64,000 nucleotides of DNA from Streptomyces mirabilis (lineage in GTDB: Bacteria > Actinomycetota > Actinomycetes > Streptomycetales > Streptomycetaceae). This document shows, in pieces, positions 8,770 through 16,933 of the stretch (the stretch's first letter is position 1; the number at the start of each line of letters is the position of its first letter). The notes beneath the pieces are model-generated. The model had not been told where the DNA came from. It made no database searches and saw only the letters and a program-made list of their open reading frames with translations. The DNA is taken from positions 310,001 through 374,000 of the forward strand of contig NZ_CP074103.1 of NCBI RefSeq assembly GCF_018310535.1, read 5' to 3'. Position numbers and translations under genes: made by a program.

Positions 8770-9774
8770 ATGGACCCCAGCCCTAGGGCCCAGCTCCCCT
8801 CCGCTCTGGTTCTCTCCCTTGGCGGCACTATCGCGATGGCGGCCCCGGGAGCAGGACACGGCGGCGTAGCGCCCCGGTTGACCGCCGAGGACCTCGTCGC
8901 CGCGGTTCCGGAGCTCGCCGAGGAGGCCGAGCTGGAGCTGCGGGACTTCCGAAAGATCCCCGGAGCGTGGCTGGAGATCGACGACATCGCCGCTGTCGCC
9001 GAGCTGCTCAACAAGCAGGCCGCGGAAGGGACGACCGGATTTGTGATCACCCAAGGGACCGACACCCTGGAGGAGGTTGCCTACCTTCTCGACCTGCTGT
9101 ACGAGGGGGCGGCGCCCGTCGTGGTTACCGGCGCCATGCGCCACGCGCAGATGGCCGGGGCCGACGGTCCGGCCAACGTCCTCGCCGCGGTGCGCACCGC
9201 CGTCAGCCCCGAAGCGCGCGAGATGGGTGTCCTCGTCGCCTTCGCCGACGAACTGCACGCCGCCCGCCACGTCCAGAAGATTCACAGCACCAGCCCGTCG
9301 GCCTTCTCCTCGCCCGGGGCTGGCCCGGTCGGATTCCTGATCGAAGGCCGGCCGCGGTTCCAGTTCGCCCTGCCGCGACAGCCGCGCGTCGAGCTGCCCC
9401 TGATCCGCCCCGCCTCCGTCGAGGTGATCGAAGCCACGCTCGGAAGTGAGGGCGCCTTCCTCGACGCAGCGAGCTCCCTGGACGGCCTGGTCGTCGCGGC
9501 CTTCGGCGCTGGCCACGTACCCCGGACGTGGGCTCCGCGGCTGGGCAACTTGGCCTCCCGCTTCCCGGTCGTCCTCACCTCAAGGACGGGGGCGGGGAGC
9601 GTCCTTACCGGCACTTACGACTTCGGCCCGGGCTCCGAGACCGACCTCCTGGGCCGTGGCCTGATCAACGGCGGCCGGCTTGAGCCGCGTAAGGCCCGGC
9701 TGCTTCTGCTGGCGCTGCTGCGCTCCGGCGCCGATCAGACCACGATCCAGGCCGCTTTCGCGGCGCACCGCTGA
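8770..9774 (+). CDS. L-asparaginase (type I/II asparaginase family)
   Basis: The 334-aa enzyme hydrolyses L-asparagine to aspartate and ammonia. LSLGGTIAM near the N-terminus carries the first catalytic Thr. TQGTDTLEEVAYLLDLL carries the TDT motif with the second Thr and Asp. ARHVQKIHSTSPSAFSSP supplies the conserved Lys-loop. Length is typical. I start at ATG 8770, which follows AAAGG; the open frame reaches further left into the end of the previous gene. No signal peptide, so it is cytoplasmic. It is followed after 27 bp by the PPC-domain gene and probably shares its transcript. Confidence 0.9.
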   Translation: MDPSPRAQLPSALVLSLGGTIAMAAPGAGHGGVAPRLTAEDLVAAVPELAEEAELELRDFRKIPGAWLEIDDIAAVAELLNKQAAEGTTGFVITQGTDTLEEVAYLLDLLYEGAAPVVVTGAMRHAQMAGADGPANVLAAVRTAVSPEAREMGVLVAFADELHAARHVQKIHSTSPSAFSSPGAGPVGFLIEGRPRFQFALPRQPRVELPLIRPASVEVIEATLGSEGAFLDAASSLDGLVVAAFGAGHVPRTWAPRLGNLASRFPVVLTSRTGAGSVLTGTYDFGPGSETDLLGRGLINGGRLEPRKARLLLLALLRSGADQTTIQAAFAAHR

Positions 9775-9801
9775 CCCACCGAGACCCACGATCGGATCAT
9801 C

Positions 9802-10266
9802 ATGCGCGCCACCGAGATCACCGTCGGCCGGACGTTCGCCGTCGTCTTCGAGCACGGTGAGGACTTCTACGAGTCCCTGGACCGCTTCTGTCGCGAGGCC
9901 GGCGTCCGGGCGGGCCACCTCACCTTCATCGGCGGCTTCAGTCATGCCCGGCTGGTGGGGACCTGCGAGCCCTTGGAGCACCCAGAGCGCCCGCTGTGGA
10001 AAGAGGTCGAAGTCGAGACCCTGGAGGTCCTTGGGAGCGGGACGCTCGCCTGGGACCCCGACCAGGAGCGAGTCGCCCCACACATCCACATCTCGGCAGG
10101 GCTCAAGGCGGACTCCGCCGACGGACGCACCAGCCATCTGCAAGGCGGGACAGTGCAGTTCCTTGCCGAGGTCGTCATCGAAGAGTGGACTGCCCCGGAG
10201 GTAACCCGCCCACGTGACCCCGGCCTGTACGACGTGCCCCTGCTCACGTTCGGCCGGACGGACTGA
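9802..10266 (+). CDS. PPC (DUF296) domain protein
   Basis: The 154-aa protein is a single PPC/DUF296 domain, found in plant AT-hook proteins and as stand-alone bacterial proteins that form trimers. Landmarks are RTFAVVFEHGEDFYESLDRF, GHLTFIGGFSHARLVG, and HIHISAGLK followed by GGTVQFLAEVVIEEW. DNA binding is suggested for some family members but is not visible here. It lies 27 bp after the asparaginase and 85 bp before the next HTH-like gene. Confidence 0.85.
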   Translation: MRATEITVGRTFAVVFEHGEDFYESLDRFCREAGVRAGHLTFIGGFSHARLVGTCEPLEHPERPLWKEVEVETLEVLGSGTLAWDPDQERVAPHIHISAGLKADSADGRTSHLQGGTVQFLAEVVIEEWTAPEVTRPRDPGLYDVPLLTFGRTD

Positions 10267-10351
10267 CGCCCTGGCCGACGCGGCCAGTACGCCAGGACCT
10301 GGCCAGCGGAGCACATGCATTCATCCGGAGCCCACCTGAAGGGGACGGCAG

Positions 10352-11701
10352 GTGCACACCACCACACGATTCGCCCTCCTGGTGCAAGAACGGCACTGGG
10401 ACTCGTACGAGGTCTTCTGCATCCGCTTCGCCAAAGCGGCGGCGCGAGCGGCCGAGAAGGAGAACAACCCGCGGCTCGCACGCACCGACATTGCCCGCAG
10501 TACCTACGCCCGCTGGATGGGGCGCAAGGGTGCGATCTCAAGCACCCCCCGCCGTGATGCCGCCCTCGTCCTTCAGCACATGTTCAACATGTCGCCCGAG
10601 CGGCTCTTCGAACCCATCGACGCCAGCTCCTGGAGCTCAGGGCACCGCAGCACCGCCCCTGTCGCGCCCGCGGATCCCCCCGGATTCGACGACCCTCTGA
10701 CCATCGTGAGCCAGACTCACAGGCTGACCAGCTCCAACGCCGACGACCCCGTCCTCGGCATGGTGAGGGGAACGATCGCCAGCATCGTGGCCCGGTACGA
10801 AACGCTCGGGCCCCAGCATCTGGCAGGGGAAGCCAGGATCATCCGCGAGACGCTGCACGGCATCCTCGCCGGCCACCAACCGCCCCGTACGAGGACGGAA
10901 CTCTTCCGGCTTGCATCACAGGCCTCGGGACTTCTCGGATACATGGCCGTCAACGCCGGCGCCCGCTACGAGGTGGTCGACGCCTACTGCTCGGAAGCGG
11001 AGACCTTGGCCCGGGAGGTCGGCGAGGTGGCCATGGAGATGTGGGCGAACGGCACCCGCTCGCTCGGCCTCTACTACCAGAAGCGTTATGCGGACGCTGA
11101 CGACGCCGCTTCCGCGGGTATCGCCCTCGCCCCGGGCCACCCCCAGGCCATCAGACTGCTGGTCAACGGCCGTGCCCGGGCGCTCGCGCGCATCGGCGAT
11201 CGCGCAGGAGCTGAAGCAGCCATCGGGCACGCCCTCGAACTCTCAGACCGCCAGACGTCACTCCCCGACGGCCTCACCTCGTGCATCAGCTTCGAGCCCT
11301 ACTCCATGGCGCGCTCCCTCGCCAACGCCATCACCACACGGCTGTCCCTCGGGGACACCGCGGAGGTCCTGGCCCACGCCGACCAGATCGAAGAGCTGAT
11401 CGAGCATTCACAGTCAGAGTGGAGCCGTGCCCTGGTCGGACTGGATGTGGCATCCGCGCTGCTGAAGCAGGGCTCGCCCGAGATCGAGCACGCCATGGCG
11501 CGGGGCCGCCGCGCCCTGAGATCAGGCACCGGTCGGCCAATCAAATCCGTCTGGGAGAGGGCGGTCGAGCTCTACCAGAACGCCGAGCGGTGGCACGACG
11601 AAGCTGAGGTAGGGGACTATGCCGAGGAACTGCGGACTTGGCAGTCACAACCGCAGGTCGGTCTGATCGCCGTCGGCTGGGCGTCGCAGATCGCACCCTG
11701 A
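10352..11701 (+). CDS. HTH-like domain protein with TPR-like helical C-terminus
   Basis: The 449-aa protein opens with the same kind of domain as the protein at 7218 (FALLVQERHWDSYEVFCIRF ... IARSTYARWMGRKGA ... ALVLQHMFNMSPERLFEP). The rest is an alpha-helical repeat region rich in Ala pairs (AEARII-, AGAEAAIGHALELSDR-type segments) resembling TPRs of Streptomyces regulators. GTG 10352 is preceded by a GAAGGGGA-like SD. It is co-directional with, and 16 bp upstream of, the RNA ligase-like gene. The N-terminal similarity to a neighbour suggests a local family expansion. The ligand and target are unknown. Confidence 0.6.
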   Translation: MHTTTRFALLVQERHWDSYEVFCIRFAKAAARAAEKENNPRLARTDIARSTYARWMGRKGAISSTPRRDAALVLQHMFNMSPERLFEPIDASSWSSGHRSTAPVAPADPPGFDDPLTIVSQTHRLTSSNADDPVLGMVRGTIASIVARYETLGPQHLAGEARIIRETLHGILAGHQPPRTRTELFRLASQASGLLGYMAVNAGARYEVVDAYCSEAETLAREVGEVAMEMWANGTRSLGLYYQKRYADADDAASAGIALAPGHPQAIRLLVNGRARALARIGDRAGAEAAIGHALELSDRQTSLPDGLTSCISFEPYSMARSLANAITTRLSLGDTAEVLAHADQIEELIEHSQSEWSRALVGLDVASALLKQGSPEIEHAMARGRRALRSGTGRPIKSVWERAVELYQNAERWHDEAEVGDYAEELRTWQSQPQVGLIAVGWASQIAP

Positions 11702-11717
11702 CCCTCCGAGGAGCTAC

Positions 11718-12455
11718 GTGTCGCCCGAGCTGGACACCGATCCCAGCGCCTTTCCCAGCGCGCCGCCTGCCAGCCTCGACGATCCCGAAGTGATCGTCGA
11801 GCACGACTGGCGGGCGTTCCAGCGGGTCGAGCGCATGGCCGATCACTGGGACCGGCCCGGGTGGTCGGATCGGCAGCGCAAGTACTACTGGATGCACACG
11901 TTCCCGGACCCCGGCCAGTTGCTGCAGCGGACGGAACACTGCCAACGGGCTCTGCAGCACCTGGGCATGGATCCTGTCCCCGCCGACGGTCTGCACGTGA
12001 CCCTGCTGCGCGTGGGCGCAGTCGACCAGGTATCGACCGCGCAGGTGGAGCACCTGCTCGACTTGACGCAGGAGCTGCCCGTCAGCGCTTTCCACGGCCT
12101 CGCTCACCCTCTGGCCGGCTCACGGGGCGCCGTCCGTTTCAGCCTCACGCCCTGGAAACCGCTGGTCCGCCTCCACGCCGCCCTTCACGCTGTGGGAAAG
12201 CAGGCCGGCGTCCCCGGCGGCGCTCCGACGACGGCGTTCCGCCCGCATCTGGGTATCGCCTACAGCAACCAGGAGCGATCCGCGCCCGCGGTCATCGACG
12301 CCGTCGAACCTCTGCGGTCTCTCCCGCCGGTGCCGCTGCACTTCACGACCGTGGATCTCGTGGAACTGCGGCGCCAGGACAGAACCTACCGCTGGAGGAC
12401 CATCCGCTCGGTTCCCCTGCCCTCCTCCGCAACCTCGCGGACTACGCTCGCCTAG
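11718..12455 (+). CDS. 2'-5' RNA ligase / LigT-like phosphoesterase family protein
   Basis: The 245-aa protein has the two H-box positions of the 2H phosphoesterase fold: HVTLLRV (canonical HxT) and FRPHLGIAYS, where the second box reads HLG rather than HxT/S. Members cleave or join 2',5'-phosphodiester or cyclic phosphate bonds in RNA or small nucleotides. GTG 11718 follows AGGAG. The altered second box means the activity should not be assumed. Probably the last gene of the 10352 unit, convergent with the aldo/keto reductase. Confidence 0.75.
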   Translation: MSPELDTDPSAFPSAPPASLDDPEVIVEHDWRAFQRVERMADHWDRPGWSDRQRKYYWMHTFPDPGQLLQRTEHCQRALQHLGMDPVPADGLHVTLLRVGAVDQVSTAQVEHLLDLTQELPVSAFHGLAHPLAGSRGAVRFSLTPWKPLVRLHAALHAVGKQAGVPGGAPTTAFRPHLGIAYSNQERSAPAVIDAVEPLRSLPPVPLHFTTVDLVELRRQDRTYRWRTIRSVPLPSSATSRTTLA

Positions 12456-12501
12456 AAGGTGATCGCACAATGGACGGCAACGGCCCGGCAGCGCTGGCCC
12501 A

Positions 12502-13506
12502 TCACAGTCCGGTGCCGGCCGCCAGCCTCTCCTTCGGCTTCGGGTGCATCTGCGCGCGGACTCGGGCGTACGCGTCGTCGAGCAGCCGCAGCTCGACGGC
12601 CGTGAGGACGGGTCCGGAAAGAGACCCGAAGCTCTCTTCGAGCTGAGCCTCACTGGTGAAGCCGACGACCGTGGCACAGTGGCCGGCGCGCTGAACGCCA
12701 GACAGCAACGCGAGCCGGGTCAGCGTTCCCGGAGTGTCACCGAATCTGGCGTACAGCGACTCAAGCCCACAGGGTGCCTTCTCGGCGCCGGCCGGAGCGA
12801 GAGCGTTCCGGAGACCCAGGGCCTTCGGCGCCGCGAGGATCACGCCGACCCCGTGGCGTGCCGTGAAGGCGAAGAGGTCTTCGCCTTCCAGCGTGATGGT
12901 CGGCGTCAGGGCGTTGCATCGAGTCCAGATGACGTTCGGTCTGATGAGCCGGAAGAGGTGGAGGAATCGCTCGGCGCAGGCGGCGCGTTCGGCGGGAGTC
13001 GCTTCGGCGGGCGTGTATGGCCCCCGCATTCCGATGGCCTTGATGGCGCCGACTTCCCGCAGGGTGTGCATCTGATCGATTGCGGTGCCCAGGTAGCGGT
13101 CTTGAGGGCCGAAGTCCCACGAGTCCAGGGTGTAGAGGTCCAGCTCCTCGGCGTAGAGGTTCTCCAGTGTCTGCTGCAGCTGGTGGTGGATGTGCCGGTC
13201 GGCGTAGGCGTGCGGCGCGGAGCCTCGGATCTTCCCGACCTTGCTGCTGATCAGGAAAGTCTGATCCGGATACTCCCTCAGCAGGCGCCCCAGCATTCGT
13301 TCGGCCCGCCCGGCTCCGTAGGAGTCCGCTGCGTCGAAGAGGTTGGCGCCGAGCTCCACGGCGCGGCGCAGGCCGTCGAGGAAGGGACCATCGTCCTCGC
13401 CGCGGGTGGGGCTCCCCGCCAGTCCGACGGCGCCGAGGTTGACGCCCAGGGGATGAGCTAAGAGGCCCTGTCCCAGATGACGACTCATGGTGTCCAAGTC
13501 GGTCAT
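12502..13506 (-). CDS. Aldo/keto reductase
   Basis: A 334-aa NADPH-dependent oxidoreductase of the AKR barrel family. GANLFDAADSYGAGRAERMLG carries the catalytic Asp and Tyr. LISSKVGK carries the active-site Lys. The C-terminal ALLSGVQRAGHCATVVGFTS is the cofactor-binding part. ATG 13506 overlaps the stop of the upstream ATPase gene by one base (TGATG), so the two are co-translated. Substrate unknown. The pairing of an AKR with an anti-sigma-type ATPase is unusual but clear from the overlap. Confidence 0.85.
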   Translation of the reverse strand: MTDLDTMSRHLGQGLLAHPLGVNLGAVGLAGSPTRGEDDGPFLDGLRRAVELGANLFDAADSYGAGRAERMLGRLLREYPDQTFLISSKVGKIRGSAPHAYADRHIHHQLQQTLENLYAEELDLYTLDSWDFGPQDRYLGTAIDQMHTLREVGAIKAIGMRGPYTPAEATPAERAACAERFLHLFRLIRPNVIWTRCNALTPTITLEGEDLFAFTARHGVGVILAAPKALGLRNALAPAGAEKAPCGLESLYARFGDTPGTLTRLALLSGVQRAGHCATVVGFTSEAQLEESFGSLSGPVLTAVELRLLDDAYARVRAQMHPKPKERLAAGTGL

Positions 13507-13958
13507 CAGCGAGATCCTTCCCGCGTCAGCACAGCGATGACGATCTTTCCGTTCGCGGTTTCCTCGACCGACCAGGTGTTGGCGAGGTTCTGGACGATGA
13601 ACAATCCGCGTCCGCATGTGGCCGCGGTGTCCGGCTCCACGGACGAGTTGCGCGGGTGTGAGGGGAGGACGCCGGTGTCATGACCCAGGTCGACGACGCC
13701 CAGCGCCGTGCCAAGTTCGTAGACCTCGATCCTTATGAGGACCGCGCCGCGGCCGTGCTTGACGGCGTTGGCAATGAGTTCACTTGCGACCAGCTTGGCG
13801 TCATCGAGCTGTCCCTCGTCGACATCGTCCAGGAAGCTGGTGAGCGCAACGCGTGCGGTGCGTTGCGGGGCCGGAAGTCCTGCAAGCTCGACATCGCAGT
13901 GGTCTAGCAGATTTCCGAGGCTCTGGTCATGGACCAGCTCGGCGGTAGTCGGAGGCAA
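13506..13958 (-). CDS. SpoIIAB/RsbW-like ATP-binding regulatory protein
   Basis: A 150-aa HATPase domain with N-box SELIANAVKHGRGAVLIRIEV, G1-type VVDLGHDTG and G2-type CGRGLFIVQNLANTWSV. Streptomyces encodes many such orphan anti-sigma/serine-kinase-like proteins beside XRE/DUF397 genes. The frame is open to 14171, but I place the start at TTG 13958, which has GAGGAG six bases upstream (13970-13965). The upstream extension lies in the inverted promoter repeat and looks noncoding. Overlap with the AKR couples their expression. Confidence 0.8.
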   Translation of the reverse strand: MPPTTAELVHDQSLGNLLDHCDVELAGLPAPQRTARVALTSFLDDVDEGQLDDAKLVASELIANAVKHGRGAVLIRIEVYELGTALGVVDLGHDTGVLPSHPRNSSVEPDTAATCGRGLFIVQNLANTWSVEETANGKIVIAVLTREGSR

Positions 13959-14011
13959 CCTCGTCTCCTCGTGATCGAGACGCCCTGCGGCGCGGCCGGA
14001 ATCGACCCACC

Positions 14012-14220
14012 TCCACCGTGACGGAACACGGCAGGCATCGGTACGCCAAACCGCGGCCACTTCTGTGTCACTTCGCCCGCCGCCCGTCGCTGCGCCGCAC
14101 CCATGACGATGGATAAAGCAGACCAAAACACCCTCGGTTTGTGCTCGTGCCGCGGGTGAAGTGGCCCACAAGTGGCCGCGGTTTGGCGTACCGCTGTCCC
14201 GCCGGTTCCGTCACCGTGGA
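14012..14220. repeat. Imperfect 69-bp inverted repeat forming a divergent promoter region
   Basis: Arm 1 (14012-14080) and arm 2 (14152-14220) are gapless inverted copies with a perfect 23-bp core (14040-14062 against 14170-14192), separated by 71 bp. Each arm, read outward, carries two AAGTGRC-type half-sites 11 bp apart followed by CGCGGTTTGGCGTACCG. The element sits between the minus-strand ATPase and the plus-strand gene at 14440, so each gene gets an equivalent upstream arm. It is not a terminator because the 71-bp loop is long and the position is upstream of both genes. The regulator is unknown. Confidence 0.8.
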
Positions 14221-14439
14221 GTGACGCCAGCGACCGCGGTCCCGGAGCCACCGGATCACGGGCCGCTGTCTGGGCGGTCAGCTCCTTCCCGGGCCGTCCA
14301 GATCGGTTCCGCGCACGCCTGACAGTCGTGGGACCTGTCCCTGTTCTGGTGCCGCGCCGGCCTCCCCCGCTACGGCACGGCACCAGAACCCCCTCTCACG
14401 ATTCACCCGAGCGGTCTTCTCGTCTGGAGAGCAGTTCAC

Positions 14440-14886
14440 ATGAACTTACGGAGTCACCACCTGTGGCATGTCGCGATCGGTGAACCGCCGCCGGGTGCGC
14501 TCCCGCGAGCCCACGACACTGTGCGTGTGGGAATGGCTCTGGGGCTGCCCGCAATCGACGCCCTCGTGGCCGACGGCACGGGGGTTGGCCCGCTGAAGTA
14601 CTGCCTCGGCCACCAAAGCCTTCTGGTGCCGGTGGAGGCCGGCACATTCCACCGGTGGGGGGCCGCCCACTCCGACTGCGTGCCCGGTACCAGGACCGGG
14701 CGGTGGGTCTGCGACGGGTACGGCGGCCGCGGCTGTACGGGCCTGTGGGTGACCCGGCCGGAGCCGGTAGCTGTGTCCACCACCCCGGCGGCTGCGCTGC
14801 ACGAGGCGCTCAGCCGTACCAGGGACCGCATGCGGGCGCCGCGCGGAACGCCCGTCCCGCAGCGCCGGGAAGTCTGCCGTGCCTAG
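14440..14886 (+). CDS. Hypothetical Streptomyces protein with early TTA codon
   Basis: The 148-aa protein has no family I can name. Landmarks are LLVPVEAGTFHRWGAAHSDC and WVCDGYGGRGCTGLWV, with five Cys. Its third codon is TTA (14446), so expression should require bldA. It is the first gene after the mirrored promoter arm and overlaps the next small gene by eight bases. The WxLPP/LLVPVE style resembles the protein at 18925, but I see no convincing alignment. Confidence 0.6.
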   Translation: MNLRSHHLWHVAIGEPPPGALPRAHDTVRVGMALGLPAIDALVADGTGVGPLKYCLGHQSLLVPVEAGTFHRWGAAHSDCVPGTRTGRWVCDGYGGRGCTGLWVTRPEPVAVSTTPAAALHEALSRTRDRMRAPRGTPVPQRREVCRA

Positions 14887-15004
14887 TCCTTGGCGGCCAC
14901 GCCGACGGGCCTGGTGCCCCAACTACCAATGCCTGCGCGCGCTCACCTTCGCCCTCGTGCTGGTCACGATCGCCTACGCCGGATCCACGCCGAGGCTGCG
15001 GTGA
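14879..15004 (+). CDS. 41-aa single-pass membrane microprotein
   Basis: GTG 14879 opens a 41-codon frame that overlaps the end of the previous gene by eight bases and has GGGA upstream (14867-14870). The product is Arg/Trp-rich (VPSPWRPRRRAWCPNYQC) followed by one hydrophobic segment (LTFALVLVTIAYAG). Its stop (15002-15004) overlaps the next GTG. The back-to-back overlaps on both sides are the main evidence that it is real. Confidence 0.5.
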   Translation: MPSPWRPRRRAWCPNYQCLRALTFALVLVTIAYAGSTPRLR

Positions 15005-15141
15005 CCAGCACCGGACTGATCATCATCAGTCTGATCGTCGGAGCCATGGCCGTCCTCGTCGTCCGAGGACAGAGAACGAGCCGGCAGCCCCGGCCGGGGC
15101 CTACCGACACCCGGTCATCTGTGCCACGCGACCAGTCCTGA
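15001..15141 (+). CDS. 46-aa single-pass membrane microprotein
   Basis: GTG 15001 overlaps the stop of the 41-aa frame (GTGA). The product is a near-perfect membrane helix (GLIIISLIVGAMAVLVV) followed by a basic, Pro-rich tail. With the preceding microprotein it forms a coupled membrane pair of unknown role ahead of a small HTH gene. Confidence 0.55.
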   Translation: MTSTGLIIISLIVGAMAVLVVRGQRTSRQPRPGPTDTRSSVPRDQS

Positions 15142-15171
15142 ACCGCTCGGCCACACCACGCAAGGACGATC

Positions 15172-15471
15172 ATGTTTGACCTCCTCTCACCGCCCACCGA
15201 AGTGCCCCAGGCACCTGCCGGGATCGTGTTGGGCGTGTACCTGCGCGGTCTGCGTGAGGCGAAGGGCACCACGCTGCAGGACGCGGCCCGCGTAGCGGGG
15301 GCGTCGGTCTCGGCTGTCAGCCGGTGGGAGCGCGCCGAGTACCCCATCCCACTCGGCGCATTGAGGACGCTGCTGCGCCACTTCGGCGTGACGGGGAAGC
15401 ACGCCGACTACCTGGCGGTCCCCTCCCGCAACGGTCGCCTTGGCGCTTGGCCCACGGGGAGGTTGTCGTGA
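15172..15471 (+). CDS. Short XRE-family HTH protein
   Basis: A 99-aa protein with an XRE HTH (LGVYLRGLREAKGTTLQDAA ... VSAVSRWERAEYPIPLGALR), as in the N-terminus of DUF5753 regulators but without the DUF5753 domain. ATG 15172 follows AAGGA. The stop overlaps the next GTG (GTGA at 15468), so the downstream protein may be its partner, perhaps replacing the missing effector domain. It could alternatively be the N-terminal piece of a split regulator. Confidence 0.75.
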   Translation: MFDLLSPPTEVPQAPAGIVLGVYLRGLREAKGTTLQDAARVAGASVSAVSRWERAEYPIPLGALRTLLRHFGVTGKHADYLAVPSRNGRLGAWPTGRLS

Positions 15472-15998
15472 TCACTCTCGTCCCGCCGATTCTCGGCGCC
15501 CTGTTCGGTGGCGACGTTCGCGCAGCCAGCTCGACCGGCCGACGGCCTGCGTCTCGGCTGTTTCGCCTCGGGCGGCCCCTACGTAGCGGCGGCGCCATCG
15601 TTGTACCCCTGATCGACCAGGTGCTGGGAGATCCCTCCCAACCTCTTCCCCGTTGCCAGGGCGAGGTCGACCAGATAGTGGCCGTATTCCGTGAGCATCT
15701 GCCGGCGCTGGCAGCGGGCGGGCCGCGTCGGCTCGCGCTCCTCGCCAGCGCCGCCCCGACCGACTACATGGGCTCGCGGGTGCACCTGATCCTGCTGGCC
15801 GAAACCGCACAACACCTCATAGCGCAGTCCGCAGTCGACCACCCCACGAGCGGGGCGCGCGCCGCCGCACGGCAGTACACCCCCGTGAACGCCGTACGCC
15901 AGCGCCCGCCCTCGGGCTCCGAGTCCTATCCCGAAGGCACCCGGTGCCACCCCGTCACCGCAGCCTCCGGAAGACCGGAGCGAGGCGCAGGGCCGTAG
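15468..15998 (+). CDS. Hypothetical protein coupled to the short HTH gene
   Basis: A 176-aa protein with no recognised family. It starts at GTG 15468 with GGGGAGG at 15456-15462 and overlaps the HTH gene by four bases. The middle is helical (VDQIVAVFREHLPALAAGG, then LILLAETAQHLIAQSA) and the C-terminus low-complexity. Because it takes the position of the effector half of an XRE-DUF5753 protein, a regulatory partner role is a reasonable guess. Confidence 0.5.
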   Translation: MITLVPPILGALFGGDVRAASSTGRRPASRLFRLGRPLRSGGAIVVPLIDQVLGDPSQPLPRCQGEVDQIVAVFREHLPALAAGGPRRLALLASAAPTDYMGSRVHLILLAETAQHLIAQSAVDHPTSGARAAARQYTPVNAVRQRPPSGSESYPEGTRCHPVTAASGRPERGAGP

Positions 15999-16011
15999 TG
16001 CTGCTGCCTCC

Positions 16012-16046
16012 CGGCTGCCGTGGTGAGTGCTCCCCCACGGCAGCCG
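16012..16046 (+). terminator. Hairpin between 15468 gene and DUF5999 gene
   Basis: CGGCTGCCGTGG (16012-16023) pairs perfectly with 16035-16046 across an 11-nt loop, 13 bp after the stop of the preceding gene. It likely terminates or attenuates transcription entering the DUF5999 gene. Confidence 0.65.
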
Positions 16047-16106
16047 GTCCCTCTGCCGGATAGCCAATCGCTCCTCCCCCAATGCCGATTCTTCCGAGGA
16101 CTCACC

Positions 16107-16298
16107 ATGTGCCAGCACAAGCCCACCTGTCCCTCCGCCGAGGCCGCGGACCGCGAGGCCGCCGTCGTGGTCGCGGCCCACCCGGAACAGGGCTGGAGCC
16201 GGTTGTGCAACGGTGTCCTCCTCTTCGAAGACACCGGCGAGATCCTTCCCAACGGCAAGATCGTCGCTCCGCACCGGTTGACGAGCGCCGCAGCATGA
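16107..16298 (+). CDS. DUF5999 family small protein
   Basis: A 63-aa protein matching DUF5999 closely: MCQHKPTCPSAEAADREAA, VVAAHPEQGWSRLCNGVLLF and EDTGEILPNGKIVAPHR. It is widespread in Streptomyces, with unknown function and a conserved N-terminal Cys pair. ATG 16107 has GAGGA at 16096-16100. The stop overlaps the next start by ATGA. Confidence 0.85.
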   Translation: MCQHKPTCPSAEAADREAAVVVAAHPEQGWSRLCNGVLLFEDTGEILPNGKIVAPHRLTSAAA

Positions 16299-16933
16299 AC
16301 AGGACCCAGCACGAACAAGGGGGTCTTCCGGTGCCGTACATCGCCGCGTGGAGCGGGGAAAATCACCGGACTCCCGCCGTGGTGCGTCACCCGAGCGGGC
16401 GAGGTATCGGCTTCGCGGGCGAGATGCCTTACGACCGCGACGCGGACGGGGTGCTGTGGGTCAGGCAGTCCATCGCCCCCGGATCGGGCCGAGCGCTGTT
16501 CCCGAAGGTCCACGTGCTTCGCCAACGGCGTGCGGTGAGCCGGATGCTGTGCCAAGTCTGCGGCGCCGACACCCTGGAGCAGGATCCGGAGCGGCAGCTC
16601 TTCGTTCTCAAGCAAGTCGGTCAGCCGGTGGCTGAGGGGGAGCTGACCACCGCTGCCCCAGTCTGCCCACCGTGTGCGCTCATCGCGGTCAAGCACTGCC
16701 CGCACCTGCGCGAACACGTGGCCGCCTGGGTCGAACGGCCGCTGGCCTGGGGTGTCGCCGGCATCCTCTACGACCCGCGGACACTGCTCATGGTCCCTGG
16801 TAAGGACGTCGTCAAGGTCTCCTACGAAGACCCCGCACTCCCCTGGCTGCTGGCGAGCCGTCAAGTGCTGTCGCTCCAGGGCTGCACCGCCGTCGATCTG
16901 AACGACCTTCGAGTGAAGGCTGTGGCTCGATGA
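16295..16933 (+). CDS. Hypothetical protein with Cys-rich zinc-ribbon-like core
   Basis: A 212-aa protein starting at ATG 16295 (ATGA overlap with DUF5999). The centre has CQVCGAD and, about 45 residues later, CPPCALIAVKHCPHL, a plausible zinc-binding site. The rest suggests a compact fold common in Streptomyces loci of this kind. I cannot assign a family. Confidence 0.6.
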   Translation: MNRTQHEQGGLPVPYIAAWSGENHRTPAVVRHPSGRGIGFAGEMPYDRDADGVLWVRQSIAPGSGRALFPKVHVLRQRRAVSRMLCQVCGADTLEQDPERQLFVLKQVGQPVAEGELTTAAPVCPPCALIAVKHCPHLREHVAAWVERPLAWGVAGILYDPRTLLMVPGKDVVKVSYEDPALPWLLASRQVLSLQGCTAVDLNDLRVKAVAR

